In this document: piece by piece, positions 33,645 through 52,215 of the stretch | Numbering within the stretch: the stretch's first letter is position 1 | Layout: each line of letters opens with the position of its first letter | Assembly: GCA_947568835.1 (NCBI GenBank) | Contig: OX387602.1 | Location: 17,287,021-17,351,020, forward strand | Reading direction: 5' to 3' | Origin: Protonemura montana | Lineage: Eukaryota > Arthropoda > Insecta > Plecoptera > Nemouridae | DNA length: 64,000 bases | Position numbers and translations under genes: made by a program | The notes under the pieces: model-generated | The model's database searches: none | Seen by the model: only the letters and a program-made list of their open reading frames with translations | What the model was told of the DNA's origin: nothing

Positions 33645-35402
33645 ATGAGTGCTGATATATTACAACACATAGAGAAAAACAAGCAGGCATACATTAACGA
33701 TTTGAAAGAAATCGTTGTGATACCCTCTATGTCCCAATGTGTGAAAAAATGGCAAGAAGTTGAAAAGGCCATCCAGTGGTTCGGTGCCCGTCTGCAGAAA
33801 ATAGGGGTCACTCCTGAATATTTTAAGGTAGCCGGCTTTGAAACATGCGATGGAAATCACATCGAATGTCCATCTACCCTATTTGCAAGCGTAGGAAACG
33901 ATCCGAAAAAGAAAACGATCCTTGTCTATGGTCACTTGGACGTAGCGCTCGCCACGCAGGATGAAGGGTGGGAAAGATGTCCATTTCAATTAATCGAGGA
34001 AGGTGATCTGCTTCATGGCAGGGGAACCTCAGCAAACAAAGGACCACTTCTCTGCTGGCTCCATGTTTTAGAAGCGTACGATGCGACAAAGAAGAGTCCT
34101 CCAGTCAATGTAAAATTTCTGGTCGAAGGTATGTTTGAAAATGGAAGTGAAGGTCTGGAAAGTTTTTGCAATAAGCAGAAAGAATTCTTTGAAGATATTC
34201 ACTGCGTAGTAACAACAAACAGCAACTGGCTGACGTCAAAAAAGCCATGCATCGTTTATGGACAACGGGGCATTTGCTATTTCACTTTGGAAGTGTCTGG
34301 ACTAAGTCGAGATGTCTGTAGCAAAAAATATGGAGGGGGGATTCACGAACCCATGTTTGATGTGGTGTACATGATGGACGCTCTTCAGGATAAGAATGGA
34401 AAGATCACCATCCCCGGTGTTATGGACGACGTTCGTGTCCCAACTAAAAGCGATCAGGAGGCGATGGAAAAGATCACTTTCGATGTGAATGAAATTAGGG
34501 CTCTAGTAGGCTCGAGAAGACTCGCACACGCTGAAAAGGGCACAAGAATTTTGATACACCGCTGGCATCTTCCTGCCTTGGTGCTGCACGGCATAGAAGG
34601 GGGATATTCAGGGAAAGGTAATCGAGAAATCATTCCCGGGAAAGTGACTGGGAAATTTTCGATTCAGATCGTGGAAAACCAGGTAAAATTATATATAATT
34701 GTAGGTGTAACTAGCAATTATTGTCAGTTAGCATAAGAATACAGTTAGAATTTGATAAGAATTTGACAATCTATAGAAAAGTAAGATATAAGACAAAGAA
34801 GTACTTTCTTGCCTGCATCTTTTGGTTCAGAATCCCACCATGTTTTCCAGACGACCTTTATGTATTAATTTTTTTTTTCGACTCCAACTGTTGCATGAAA
34901 ACGCCTTATAAGTCACTTTTTTCACCCCTACTTGAGTGATCAATACAAAATAACACAATACAGGTAACATAACATTGCACCTATCAGCCACAAGGCATTA
35001 ACATTTTCGCATTATTTCTACACACAGAATCCTGACAAGATCCACCGACACGTGAGCAACTATTTGGAGAGTTTGTGCAAGCTTCGGGGTTCCCCTAACG
35101 GCGTCAAGTTTCAAATGGCTTATTCTGCAGCTTCGTTTGTGGAAAACATTACGGATCCTTGTTACGCTGCTGCAAGCAGAGCCGTAAAGCAAACCTACAA
35201 CCAGGAACCAGATTTTATACGTCAAGGCAGCACGATACCGATGGCTGGAGCATTGAAGAACATCACGGGAAAACCGGTTGTAATGCTCTGCGTTGGAGGA
35301 GGCGGTGACAATGTACAAGGCCCAAATGAGAAGATATCTGCAAAGAATTACATGGATGGCCACAAACTGGTGGCTGCATTTATGAACGAGATTTCAGTTT
35401 AG
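33645..35402 (+). CDS. CNDP2-like M20 dipeptidase homologue, probable pseudoenzyme, 2 exons
   Basis: Full-length relative of cytosolic non-specific dipeptidase (CNDP2, M20A), a dimeric two-metal peptidase. Exons 33645-34682 and 35028-35402 join in phase to 470 residues (human CNDP2 475). The fold signature is clear: VYGHLDVALA, PPVNVKFLVEGM, KKPCIVYGQRGICYF, HRWHLPALVLHGIEG, NEKISAKNYMDG. Against human CNDP2 as I recall it, His99 and the Asp of HLD remain, but GRGSTDDKGP is GRGTSANKGP (ligand Asp132 to Ala), EGMEESGSEG is EGMFENGSEG (catalytic Glu166 to Phe), ligand Asp195 is Asn, DLHSG is DVCSK (His228 to Cys) and AHSQNEK is VQGPNEK (ligand His445 to Gln). The frame is intact while the active site is gone, so this is most likely a non-catalytic paralogue rather than a decaying gene. 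Convergent with CABLES. Confidence 0.92.
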
Positions 35403-36205
35403 CTGGTGTGGGATGCTGATTTGTAGCAATATGGATCAATAGATGGGAGAAATTAGTGGTCTATTAAAACTGCGAGAAGAAAATACATTTATTTCCTGGA
35501 CTAGAAGATGACAGAATGCAACTTTCTTGCTGAACAACATATTTTATGTACTGCATGAAGATCATTATTAGGTAAGCCAGTTTAGATTTCACAGCTCATA
35601 AATATAAAAAAAAAGCAATACTTTAACAGATTTAAGTGAATTTGCAGTGAATGCAGTAGTGAAGAAAAGGCAAATATTTGACAATGCTTAAAATATCTAC
35701 TATGCACTTTAACTTACGCATCGTATTATAATAGAATACTTGTACTTAGCAGTTTTAAAGGTACTCAAATTGAAGGATGGATGCAATGTTAGGCAAAAAG
35801 GTAAGCTATAATCAGGGATAGACAGGCACAGATAGTCCAACATGGGTTAAAATAACACAAAATCTTGAGAAATGGCCCTGCAAGACTTGTGGAATTTTAG
35901 ATATTTTTACAACTCATATGGTGGATGGTGTTAATAGAAATCGAGTCTGTTTTCTTGTGCTGCTATTTATTACTATACAATTTACTGTGGCACTCACTGC
36001 AATGCTACGGCCCTACCTCAACGGATTTCTCAACTAACAGCACTAATTGTATTCCCATATGAATGAAATATCTGTGTAAGCCTTGTCTGTGCTATGATAG
36101 TGTTTACCAGCAAAAAGAACACCAATTGAGTTAATTCTGGATAGACAGGCATGACATTTTTTCCTTGATCTCAAGCTGAAGATGCACTGCCAACGACAAG
36201 GTGGG
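35403..36205. other. Convergent intergenic region, CNDP-like / CABLES
   Basis: About 800 bp of AT-rich sequence holding the 3' UTRs of two converging genes. No ORF or repeat of note. Confidence 0.45.
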
Positions 36206-39200
36206 TCACGACTCGTGGATCAGTCGCTGGTAATGCGGGATGACCTCACTATTCGGGACATGAAGCCCAAACTCCAGGGCCACCAGCACGGCAAACTCGC
36301 TCTGGAGCAGCTCCTTGCGGTTCAGACGAAACACACTCTCCGTTTTCTGAAAGATGTATCATGGTCAACTATCAATTTTGTCTGTTGATAAAAATGAAAT
36401 CGTAATGCAAAAAATGTTTCCTTTTTGTTTCAATTATGTGCTGTGTGTGAGAAATTAAAAATAAACAAAGTTAATTAAGTTCCAACTTCTGAAATTAATC
36501 CAGTCACAATCTTAGATTTACCTCAATCAATCCTTTCAATGCGTCTCCCTTCACATCGTTGAGTTTTGCTGACAGGATGAGACATGCTCCCGCACACAAC
36601 TTCCGGTTATCCTTGTTGATGAGCCCTCTTAAAATGAGTTTCTCGAAATAGACGTAGGCTTGCGCCACAGTGAGCATGTCTGACCCACCGGTCGCGCCTT
36701 CTATCCGAGCGATCTTGCGCATCTCCCGTTTCAAGCTGCGGAGCTTGCTCAACGTTAGCTTGATGTGCGGAAACTTTGCGTGAAACTTTTCGTTCAGTTC
36801 CTTTTTTAGCTCAATCGGTCGTACATAGTCTATGACAGATGTCTGTGAAATAAAGCAATTGAATTAGCAGCAGCCAGCAACTCAAACTTTTGGGATAAAG
36901 AGCTCGAAGGAAAGTATGTACTGTACCATATATGATGTGAATGTAAGAAGAGTCCTGTGCTTTCCAGCAATAAGCTCAGGATCGTCTAGAAGCCTGGGTG
37001 AGTACTGTAGGAACGCGGGATGGACATTGGTGTCGTCCCAATCGAATTGCTTCTGCTCTTTGTACATGGGCAGTGGCGAGCTTGGGGTCATGTGCGACGT
37101 TCCCCGGTGCATTGCAGTGTCGTAAGAAAAGCACCTAGGAGATGAAAGTTATTTATAATAAGGCGGTACTTAACCGTAGAATAATCCACGTGGTAAAAAA
37201 AATATACTGTTAACGTATCAAGTAGAGTGACTCCCCAACACAAAGACAAAGTGACTGAAAATACAAGTACAAGTCTTCTTACCTACCAAGCTACTTGCCA
37301 ATTTGAAAGTGTCTTTCTACATGTAATTAACAAGTAAATTTATGATGACATTTACAGTTTGTGACTCAGGATATCAACGAGGCAACCTTTTAGTCTGGTG
37401 TACACCTGTCAGAACGCCAATTATACAGTACAAATTGGTGAAAACTAGATGCTGCTAGTGTGTACCTACACTATCCACTTAAATTTGCACTCAAATTAGC
37501 AAGTTGGCACATTCAAGATAATCATAATTAACACTATATAGAAGAAAAAAAAAACTCTTCTGTACATTCTGCACATTCTATATAGAACATTATTATCGTT
37601 AGAAACCTACTAATTAATGATTACACATTAAAAATGGCACTCCTGCTCCTTCCACCGCAGCAAATCTAAGCATGCAAAAATTGAGAAGCCAGCGAGCAGA
37701 AATGATTGGACAGCTGAAACCCACAGAATCGAGTCATGAAGGCAGATGAGGCCCCTGGTGAGTGCTAGCTAAAAGAAAACTTTGCTGACAGAATGTGAAG
37801 TAAGATGCTCCAGCATGCAGAGAAGTTTGATTATTTAATAGCCCATGACACTGACAGCCGTGAGTTCTACGCAACATTAGGCACGCACTAAAATTATTAA
37901 AGAAGTGTTTTGGACTGGTTGAGAAGGAATTTTCACTTGATTTTTCTTTGTAAGCTTTAGCCAGCCATTGCAATTGTGGTGAGTATTTTGGTCTATTTTA
38001 ATAGTTTACCATTTTAGATCCTGGTGTCCACTCAAGATCTTTGTCCTGTAATCAAATTCAATCAGGAAAAAATTAAATACACAAGGATTTAAAATAGACT
38101 CAAGTATGGTAACCAGGAAGCAAAGAAATTAAAGATCATTTTTGACAATAAGATTCCTTAACTAATAAAAAAATTAAAAGTTCCTGCTATACTGACAAAT
38201 AAACCAACCTAGCAACGACATGGTGCTTGAATGGACCAGTCTCAACCGCCTCCAAGCGGTCTCTGGCAAACTGCCTCGATGGGACAAGCAGGTGACCATA
38301 GGACAACTCCACCCCGTCTTGACCCTTCTCGATACCAAGCAGGGTGAAAGGGTCGACAACGTCGTCAATGGCAGACAACGGGCGGCCACCAGCGGTGTTA
38401 CGCCGCCGTCCACCATCTTTGCGTTGGTTGCTTCTGCAATTGGGATTGAAAAATTAATATACATATATATATATATATTTATTTCAAACAGATTTAAAAT
38501 CAAATAAGCAATAAACTTTTACGGATTCAAAGGTTTACCTTTTGTATGGTAAAATTGAGAAGATGACAAAAGGAATTCTCATGGGTGAAACAAGGATTAG
38601 CCGTTCATCCTTGATCTTCTGTATCCGGCCTGGTCGCAAGAAACGAACTTCTTTGCAAGGTGGTGGAGCAGTTTCGAGGATAGTTATTGCTGTCTTGGTG
38701 CGACCTAAAAACAGAAAGCATTATGATAATGGACCGTTGTTGTAGCACAGATGTTTAGAATTATTAAAATAAATGGTTTTGAAATGTAATATTATATTGT
38801 TGCCTGGTGGATATAGCTGAAAGATAACAATAAAGTTACCTTTGTTTGATCCCAGACTCTCACTGCTACTTTGATGGTGATGTTTTTCATCTCCAAGCGA
38901 GGTCTGATGCATAAGTCTGCGCTTTTGGTTCGACAATCCTGCCCCAGGAAAACGCCGGTCGGAAGCATGGTCGCTTCCAGAGGTGTTCGTCCTTTATTGA
39001 TATTGATATTTACAAAATACATTATTAATTTTAGGTAGTAAAGTTAACACAACGTAACAATGAAATGAAGAAAAAAGTCCTTTTTACCCCGAACGATCTG
39101 TGCCCGAACGTAATATTTGAAAATTTAAAAATCCCTCCTTCAGTCCAATGGCGATAGGCGTTCATGGCCGAATGGATCAATGACGATTGTAAACGTTAGG

Positions 39201-41341
39201 TATATTTAAGAGCATCTTTTGCTTTTAAAATCAATAAAGGCCCACTGAGAATTAATTTACTAAAGCATATCTTCTATATAAGAAAAGTATCAAACTAATA
39301 CTTCAAAATGTCCGAACGAAAAGTCTTAAACGTAAGTAGAAATAAGTTATATGAATTTAACCCCACTTTCGTAAGCAACATTAGTCTAGAAATTGTATTA
39401 CTACTTTTAATAAGTAATTTCATTCCAAAAATGTAAATATTGGGTTGGATTGCTATCTAAACTAACGGAATTGTTATTTTCAGAAATACTACCCACCAGA
39501 TTTTGATCCATCTAAAATCCCGCGGATGAAATTGCCAAAAAATCGGCAATATACAGTACGACTTATGGCTCCCTTCAATATGCGTTGCGTTACATGTGGA
39601 GAGTACATTTACAAGGGGAAAAAGTTCAACGCACGAAAAGAAGACGTAGAAGGGCAAGATTATTTGGGTATTCGAATATACCGCTTTTACATCAAGTGCA
39701 CACGCTGCCTGCAAGAAATTTCGTTCAAAACTGATCCGCAAAATACTGACTACGAGATTGAAGCTGGAGCTACAAGAAATTTTATGGCTTTAAAGCTGGC
39801 TGAAGAGCAGGCTCAAAAAGAAGAAGATGACAGAATTGAGGATGAGTCTACAAATCCTATGAAGGTATCAGTTTTGCTTAAACATTAATGCAAGGTCTCC
39901 AAATTATGGCATTAATACCAGGGTAATAATAAAAAGTCTTATTGCAGCTCTTAGAAAATCGAACGAAACAATCTAAGCAAGAAATAGAACTTTTAGAGTC
40001 ATTGGAAGAGTTGAGGGATTTGAACAGACGGCAAAGGACGATTGATTACGACCAGATGTTGAACAAATTTGACACGAAAGAGATGGAAAGGCAAGTGATC
40101 TTAAAACAAGAAGAAGAGGATGAAAAATACATCAGGTACTGCCAAACAATTATCAGGCTAATATAATATAATATGTATATAATTGTATCAAGAATTTGAT
40201 TTGGAATTTCAGGAAAGCAACTGAAAGATACTAATATTTTTTTATATAAATGTCAGTCTTCATCTTTACATTTTTCTATTTTTGAATTTGATTGTTATTT
40301 CAAGGTCTGTCTTTGGAGCAGGGGGGTCGAAGCAGAAGGTAATTGAAGAAATAATTGAAGATGAAGCAGAGAATGATACAGAAGTTGGTGAGAAGTTATC
40401 GGAACATGAACCACCCAGAAAAATGGCAAAACTGTCTGACACTGCAGTACCTTCTCAAGCACAGCAGACTGTAACATCAGTGCAGTCAGAGGTAGAGAAA
40501 CAATGTCAAAATTGTTTGCTGGTGCCAATATGCAAATATTTGAATACATTTAATGTAGACGCATGTTTTTTTTATTTCAGAAACAAATGTTGTCGGCTAG
40601 TTCGGCACAGATAAAAAAGGTTGCACCCCATCTACCTCACAGTATTGGAGTGATAAACAAGAAAGGAGGACTCTCTGGGTTGGTAAGGCTGAAGCAGGCA
40701 GCTGCTCCAGGGGTTGAGGTCGGAGAAAAGAAATCAGCACTTGCAGTTGCAGGTTCACCGCCGCATAGTGGAATTTTACAAACTCCAGCTGCAGCTAGTA
40801 ATGGACTTTCTTTACTAGGGTCTTACTCTGGGACTGACAGTGATTCTAATTAAAATTTGAAATATTTAAATACCTACATCAAACATTTACATTAGAATCA
40901 TGATACACCTGTCTGTTTTGCACATACTTAATAAAGGGAACATTATCAATAATCAAACGCAAATTTTCTTTATCCTTACCTTTCTCTGAATGGAATGATT
41001 GATGCAAGATTTCGCAATATTTGTGATTGGTCTTGCTCAGCTAACTTTGCGGGTGTGAGCGTTTTCTCTCCCGCACTTGTGTCCAAATTGTGTCGTTCTG
41101 GCGATTGATAAGGTTTTTCGCAGACATTAAAGTACTGGCTGTTGACAGATTTGTTTGCAATGTTTTCTGCATTTCCCAATGAATTGTCTTTGCAGCTGTC
41201 AGCGACTGTTGAAACGACACCATTTTTGTTGAACAGAGAGGCTTTGGTGTCATTGTGGGTACCATCGAGTGAAATATTGCTCAAAAAAGTTAAAGCCGCT
41301 ATTCTCCTGCGAGAAAAGTCTCGCTTTCTGTTTGCAGCCAT
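36206..41341 (-). CDS. CABLES: CABLES (CDK5 and ABL1 enzyme substrate) homologue, complete, 7 exons
   Basis: Adaptor that links cyclin-dependent kinases (CDK2/3/5) to tyrosine kinases such as ABL and promotes inhibitory CDK tyrosine phosphorylation. It ends in a cyclin-box-like fold. Exons: 41341-40980, 38991-38840, 38704-38539, 38433-38209, 37134-36927, 36842-36522, 36346-36206. All phases agree, giving 524 residues. The N terminus has [17 protein letters not shown], a CABLES hallmark. The middle has [20 protein letters not shown]. The C-terminal cyclin-like part has [72 protein letters not shown] and [20 protein letters not shown]. The second exon's acceptor is weak (CAATAAAG), and an in-frame alternative lies 15 bp inside. 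Intron 1 contains all of YJU2 on the other strand. The start codon is 212 bp from that of MIB1. Confidence 0.95.
38461..38481. repeat. (TA)n microsatellite in CABLES intron
   Basis: Short ACATATATATATATATAT-type run next to an exon acceptor. No further meaning assigned. Confidence 0.6.
39308..40853 (+). CDS. YJU2: Splicing factor YJU2 (CCDC94), complete, 5 exons, nested in CABLES intron 1
   Basis: YJU2 joins the spliceosome with the Prp19-associated factors and stabilises branching for the first transesterification. Exons 39308-39331, 39484-39864, 39948-40135, 40305-40491 and 40581-40853 give 350 residues (human 323). The first exon encodes only MSERKVLN. The conserved core follows: [20 protein letters not shown], then the zinc-binding [20 protein letters not shown] and [20 protein letters not shown] (Cys pairs), ending [15 protein letters not shown] Glu-rich coiled coil ([16 protein letters not shown]) and a polar tail ending YSGTDSDSN complete it. 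The whole gene lies within 38992-40979, the first intron of CABLES, on the opposite strand. Multiple introns rule out a retrocopy. Confidence 0.96.
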
Positions 41342-41553
41342 AAGACGGCAAATTTTTTAAATAACCTTCGCCGAGCTACAGATGTCCCAGGCAGAGCGCC
41401 ATCTTGCCAGTGGCGATTGACGTGAGAAGCAGTGGCGTGGTGTCATGGCGTCATCTTGTGAGACAAGTTCTTGGTTTCTTCGTTCTGACGAGTTTTGATA
41501 GTTTTGTAAATAACTTTGTTTGTAATTAGTAATATTTTTCTTACGATTTAAAA
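41342..41553. promoter_or_regulatory. Bidirectional promoter, CABLES / MIB1
   Basis: Only 212 bp lie between the two divergent start codons, so both 5' UTRs and the core promoters must share this interval unless untranslated exons exist elsewhere. No TATA box is evident. Confidence 0.6.
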
Positions 41554-48418
<6,865 letters not shown>

Positions 48419-51400
48419 GTCAGTCGACCACGCATTTGCTGTGATCAGCAATTTAAAATTCCATTGCCCCTGTCTATGATTACATACCGCCCTCCACCAA
48501 CGTCCATCGCCATGTGCGTTTTTAGAGGGAAGAGTATTTTTAGTTTCATAAATATTTAAGGATGGTATTTAAGATGGTATCCAGAATTGCCACAAATCAG
48601 GGAGTCACTAGAAAATGTTGGTTTTGACCCTGTTATAGGATTATATTTTGAGTTAAAAATGGGTTCTTTGCTGAAGGAATTTCAAAATTGGAAGGAACTT
48701 TTACTTTACTCCAAATATCTACACCTTAGACGCACCCGTTTTAGCGCCCCTCGACTGGTGCACCCCTAGGCTGTATCCCTCGTCAGTCTGTGTGTAAATA
48801 AGGCACTGGATGTAAAGTTTAGTAGAAGTTTAAATTTCCAAGTAGTTTCAGGCTGTTTTGCATATCTAGGATCAAATACTGCCAGTCTTGGGCGGTTGGT
48901 ACATGAGCCCGCAATTTCCAAAGCCTTTTGTGGCTTGTTATAATCGACTGGAAAAGACTGGAAGGTAACATTTGAGGGTTAAGTTGCTTTTAGTAACTGT
49001 GGGTAACTGCAGATTTTTTAGGGTTTGTGTTGTTTTCATTTCGTTAATAATAACAGCTGAAGTTGCCACAAAATCTTAAGAGAAATTTGTTCTGTGGGCA
49101 CTTTGTTGTCTAACTAATAAGTTCTCTTTGCCCCTATTGAATATGGTCAATGTCAACATACTTTTAGACAGATTTATAGAGTTACTGGCAAAAGGTGACT
49201 TGTGGTATGGTCACAAACGTAATATGAAATGACTGCAATAATGCAATTGTAGATCATGCGTAGCTAAACACATAATAACAGTATGATTGACATCAAGATT
49301 GGAGTTTTTAAATTAGTAGGAATGTATGTCCTAAGCGGGATTCAATTCTGTGAGTGGACGGAGATTTTCTTAGAAGAAAAATGTTTTAAACATTATCTCG
49401 CCAATAAAAATGAATCATTTCACTTTCAATTTGCAATATGCCTAGTCCAAAAAGGTTTGAACAAAAATGATCTCTCTCCCGTTTGTCATATTCTACGCGA
49501 GATGTCATATTCTACGTTTGGTCAAAAGTCAGCTTCACATATCAGGCAGGTAGGTTTGGTTAACTGCCAGGTGGACAATTTCTAAGCCACACAGACAGAT
49601 AGAGACAGATTGGACCCAGGATTAATTGTAGGCTGCCATGCAGCATAATTAAACTAGCGGCTAAACATATTCATTGATCCCTCGTTAGTGGTTGATGCTG
49701 ATTAGGGGAATCAGTGACATGCATCCTGTCCATTTACAAATTAACCCAATTATCAACAACCACGTGTGGCCCCTGCAGACAATTAGTAGAATGCCAGTAC
49801 GAAACCTACATACAAAGTACTTAGTAGGTAATGTATGGTGTAAATTCTAGGCGTGCGAGATCCTTTTCACTAAATCTGCTTTCGATAGGTTAATCAAATT
49901 ATTAACTGTATATATATATATTTAGTTGGGAAAGTACTTGAACTAGATAACATGCATGTTGATGGAACGTTCCAATCATCAGCGGCTTAGCAATTACCCC
50001 AGCGATCTGTTTTGAGACATATTTGTTGAAGCCTAATACTTCCATTAGCTTGCCTTTGTATTTTGGAAAGTCTTTTTTGATTTTGTACTTTAGGTATATA
50101 GATTCTTTATATGCAAAAAATTAGGGTGATTATAAAAAATCTCTTTCTGAGAACCAACCAAAAATGGTGTTTCCAAGGTAATTCTGAAGTTGGTGTGTTC
50201 TTCCAGTTCTACCTATAAGTGCAGGGGATTTTCAACTTAACTTCGTGATCACCCTCATTTCTGGTTCCTCGCGACCAAACTTTCAGCCAAAAAGGGAACG
50301 CATTCATCCACATCGTTTTCTGTGACTTGAGTAGTCTTTGACTTCAGTTCCCACTGCCGCCATCAGGATGATTTGTTTCTTCCCTTTGTCAAATAAGCAA
50401 AAAGTAGAAAGGGGACGAGAGACAAGTCGTTTCATACGATGTAATTGTCAATTCCCATTCTAACTTATCAACTTAATTTCAACTCGCATAAGCACCATAA
50501 AGTTTGGAGCACGAATTGATGTTGTTTGTGTCATCATGTATTCTCTCACACAAAATGAAAAATAAACAGTGAATTTGCTCGCAGTTGACACTGACCGTTG
50601 AAAGTTGGTTTCATCTCACGCAGTGCACATTCAGCGCTTCCGGCATTTACAATTAGTCAGGACCCAGGTAGGGGGCAACCAAAGAATTACAGCGTGCTCT
50701 ACAAACGCGAGTTCGATTGAATTTAATAAAGGAGAGCTCGAAATCGATTGCCTCGTACGTCCACAAGCTGTCAACGTTTGCATTTCACTCGAAAACAAAC
50801 TCCACCTGCGTTTTATCGTTTTAAACCGTGCCCGGAAAAGGGACGGGCACGCCCTGCCCTTCATTTTGGGTTTCGACTTTCGTGTATCTTTGTCGACGTT
50901 CTTTTTCGTGGGAACCAGGAGGAGAAGTTCATTTTATTAGCCTGTTAAATATGTGAGCAGTTTTGGCTCGGCCGTGTCTGTCGCTCGTTCGCCGGTATCA
51001 GCTCGCCGGCGTGCTTCTCGTCTGAGGCAATATCTATAAAATAGTGGCGTCAAACATGCTGACAAGTCGGTTACCCCGCGGGTTAGCCGTGCATCCCCCC
51101 AGGCCCCGTTCTCGACCCTAAGTGGTGCTGCACTATATGAGTTACCATTCTCGCCGAACTTGACTCAGAAATGTGCACTGTATAGACGCTGGGCAGACAG
51201 AAGCCGGAATACTGCAACCAAATGCCAGAAACTTTTTATTGGAGATAAACCAGATTCGTCATCGCTTTTTTTTTCGCAATACTTTAAGTGGTATTTGCCA
51301 ATTTTGCCGCGCGGTGCGGCGCCCTACCAAGTTTTGCAGCCTCGAGTAATCGATGTAGAAATTTTATCCGTCACGATGATAAATCACTGGGAATTTCTTT

Positions 51401-52187
51401 CTCGCATTTTATAGCCAATAATTTTATTTCTAGGAGATGTATCAATGTGAAATCGATGCAGCGAAGAGTCGCCGTTATCGTCAAACGGAAATCTGTCAAT
51501 ATCTTTAGAAATTATTTCACATTTTCATCGAGCGGTCGGGTGGCGAGGGTGGGTGTGGGGGGCGACCACGTTATTGAAATCGCGGGCGTAGCATCGGGAC
51601 TGTTTTGCTTCATGTATGTATAACCCAACTAACGGATATCTGTCACATCCAGTTCTGTCAAAGTGCACGCGAGGCACATCAAGCTGCCTCGGACTTGATA
51701 TCACAGCCGCAGCTTTCATCCTATCGAAAAGTCTTGCGTTAGCTCCCAATTGCCTTCCACACAATAATTTTCCTTTTATTAAATTCTGCGGGTACTAAAA
51801 CATTTCACGTTTAGTTATGTTTTTACGGTGCGGCGCACGATTCCAGACCTCGAATCGGAATGGATCTCGTGCACCACCCAAAGTTTAACTCCTTTCATCC
51901 GTTCCTTTTCGCCATGCTGTCTATTGATCTCGCACGCCGAATGGTATAGCATTATTTGATGGATGCGCCATCCACGGCAAGGAGCCATTCTATTTGGTGA
52001 TTCCACAAATGAAACTCTTTCCCAACACTTTTTCCACGCCGGTTGGGTGTATACGGTGCACGGATGCTCACCCACCCCCTGCCCCCAGCCCCCTCAACAC
52101 GGTATTTGTTATTGCTTATTGGTAGTCCTCGTGCGTGCATGCTCTTCTATTGATTCTGGGCCCGCGCGAGGCGCCCAACGGCGACCC

Positions 52188-52215
52188 GGCTTGGGTGCCG
52201 GCCGGCGCCCAAGCC
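52188..52215. repeat. 28-bp near-perfect GC palindrome
   Basis: GGCTTGGGTGCCGG is followed directly by CCGGCGCCCAAGCC, inverse except for one base pair, inside the GC-rich block of the MIB1 intron. Confidence 0.85.
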
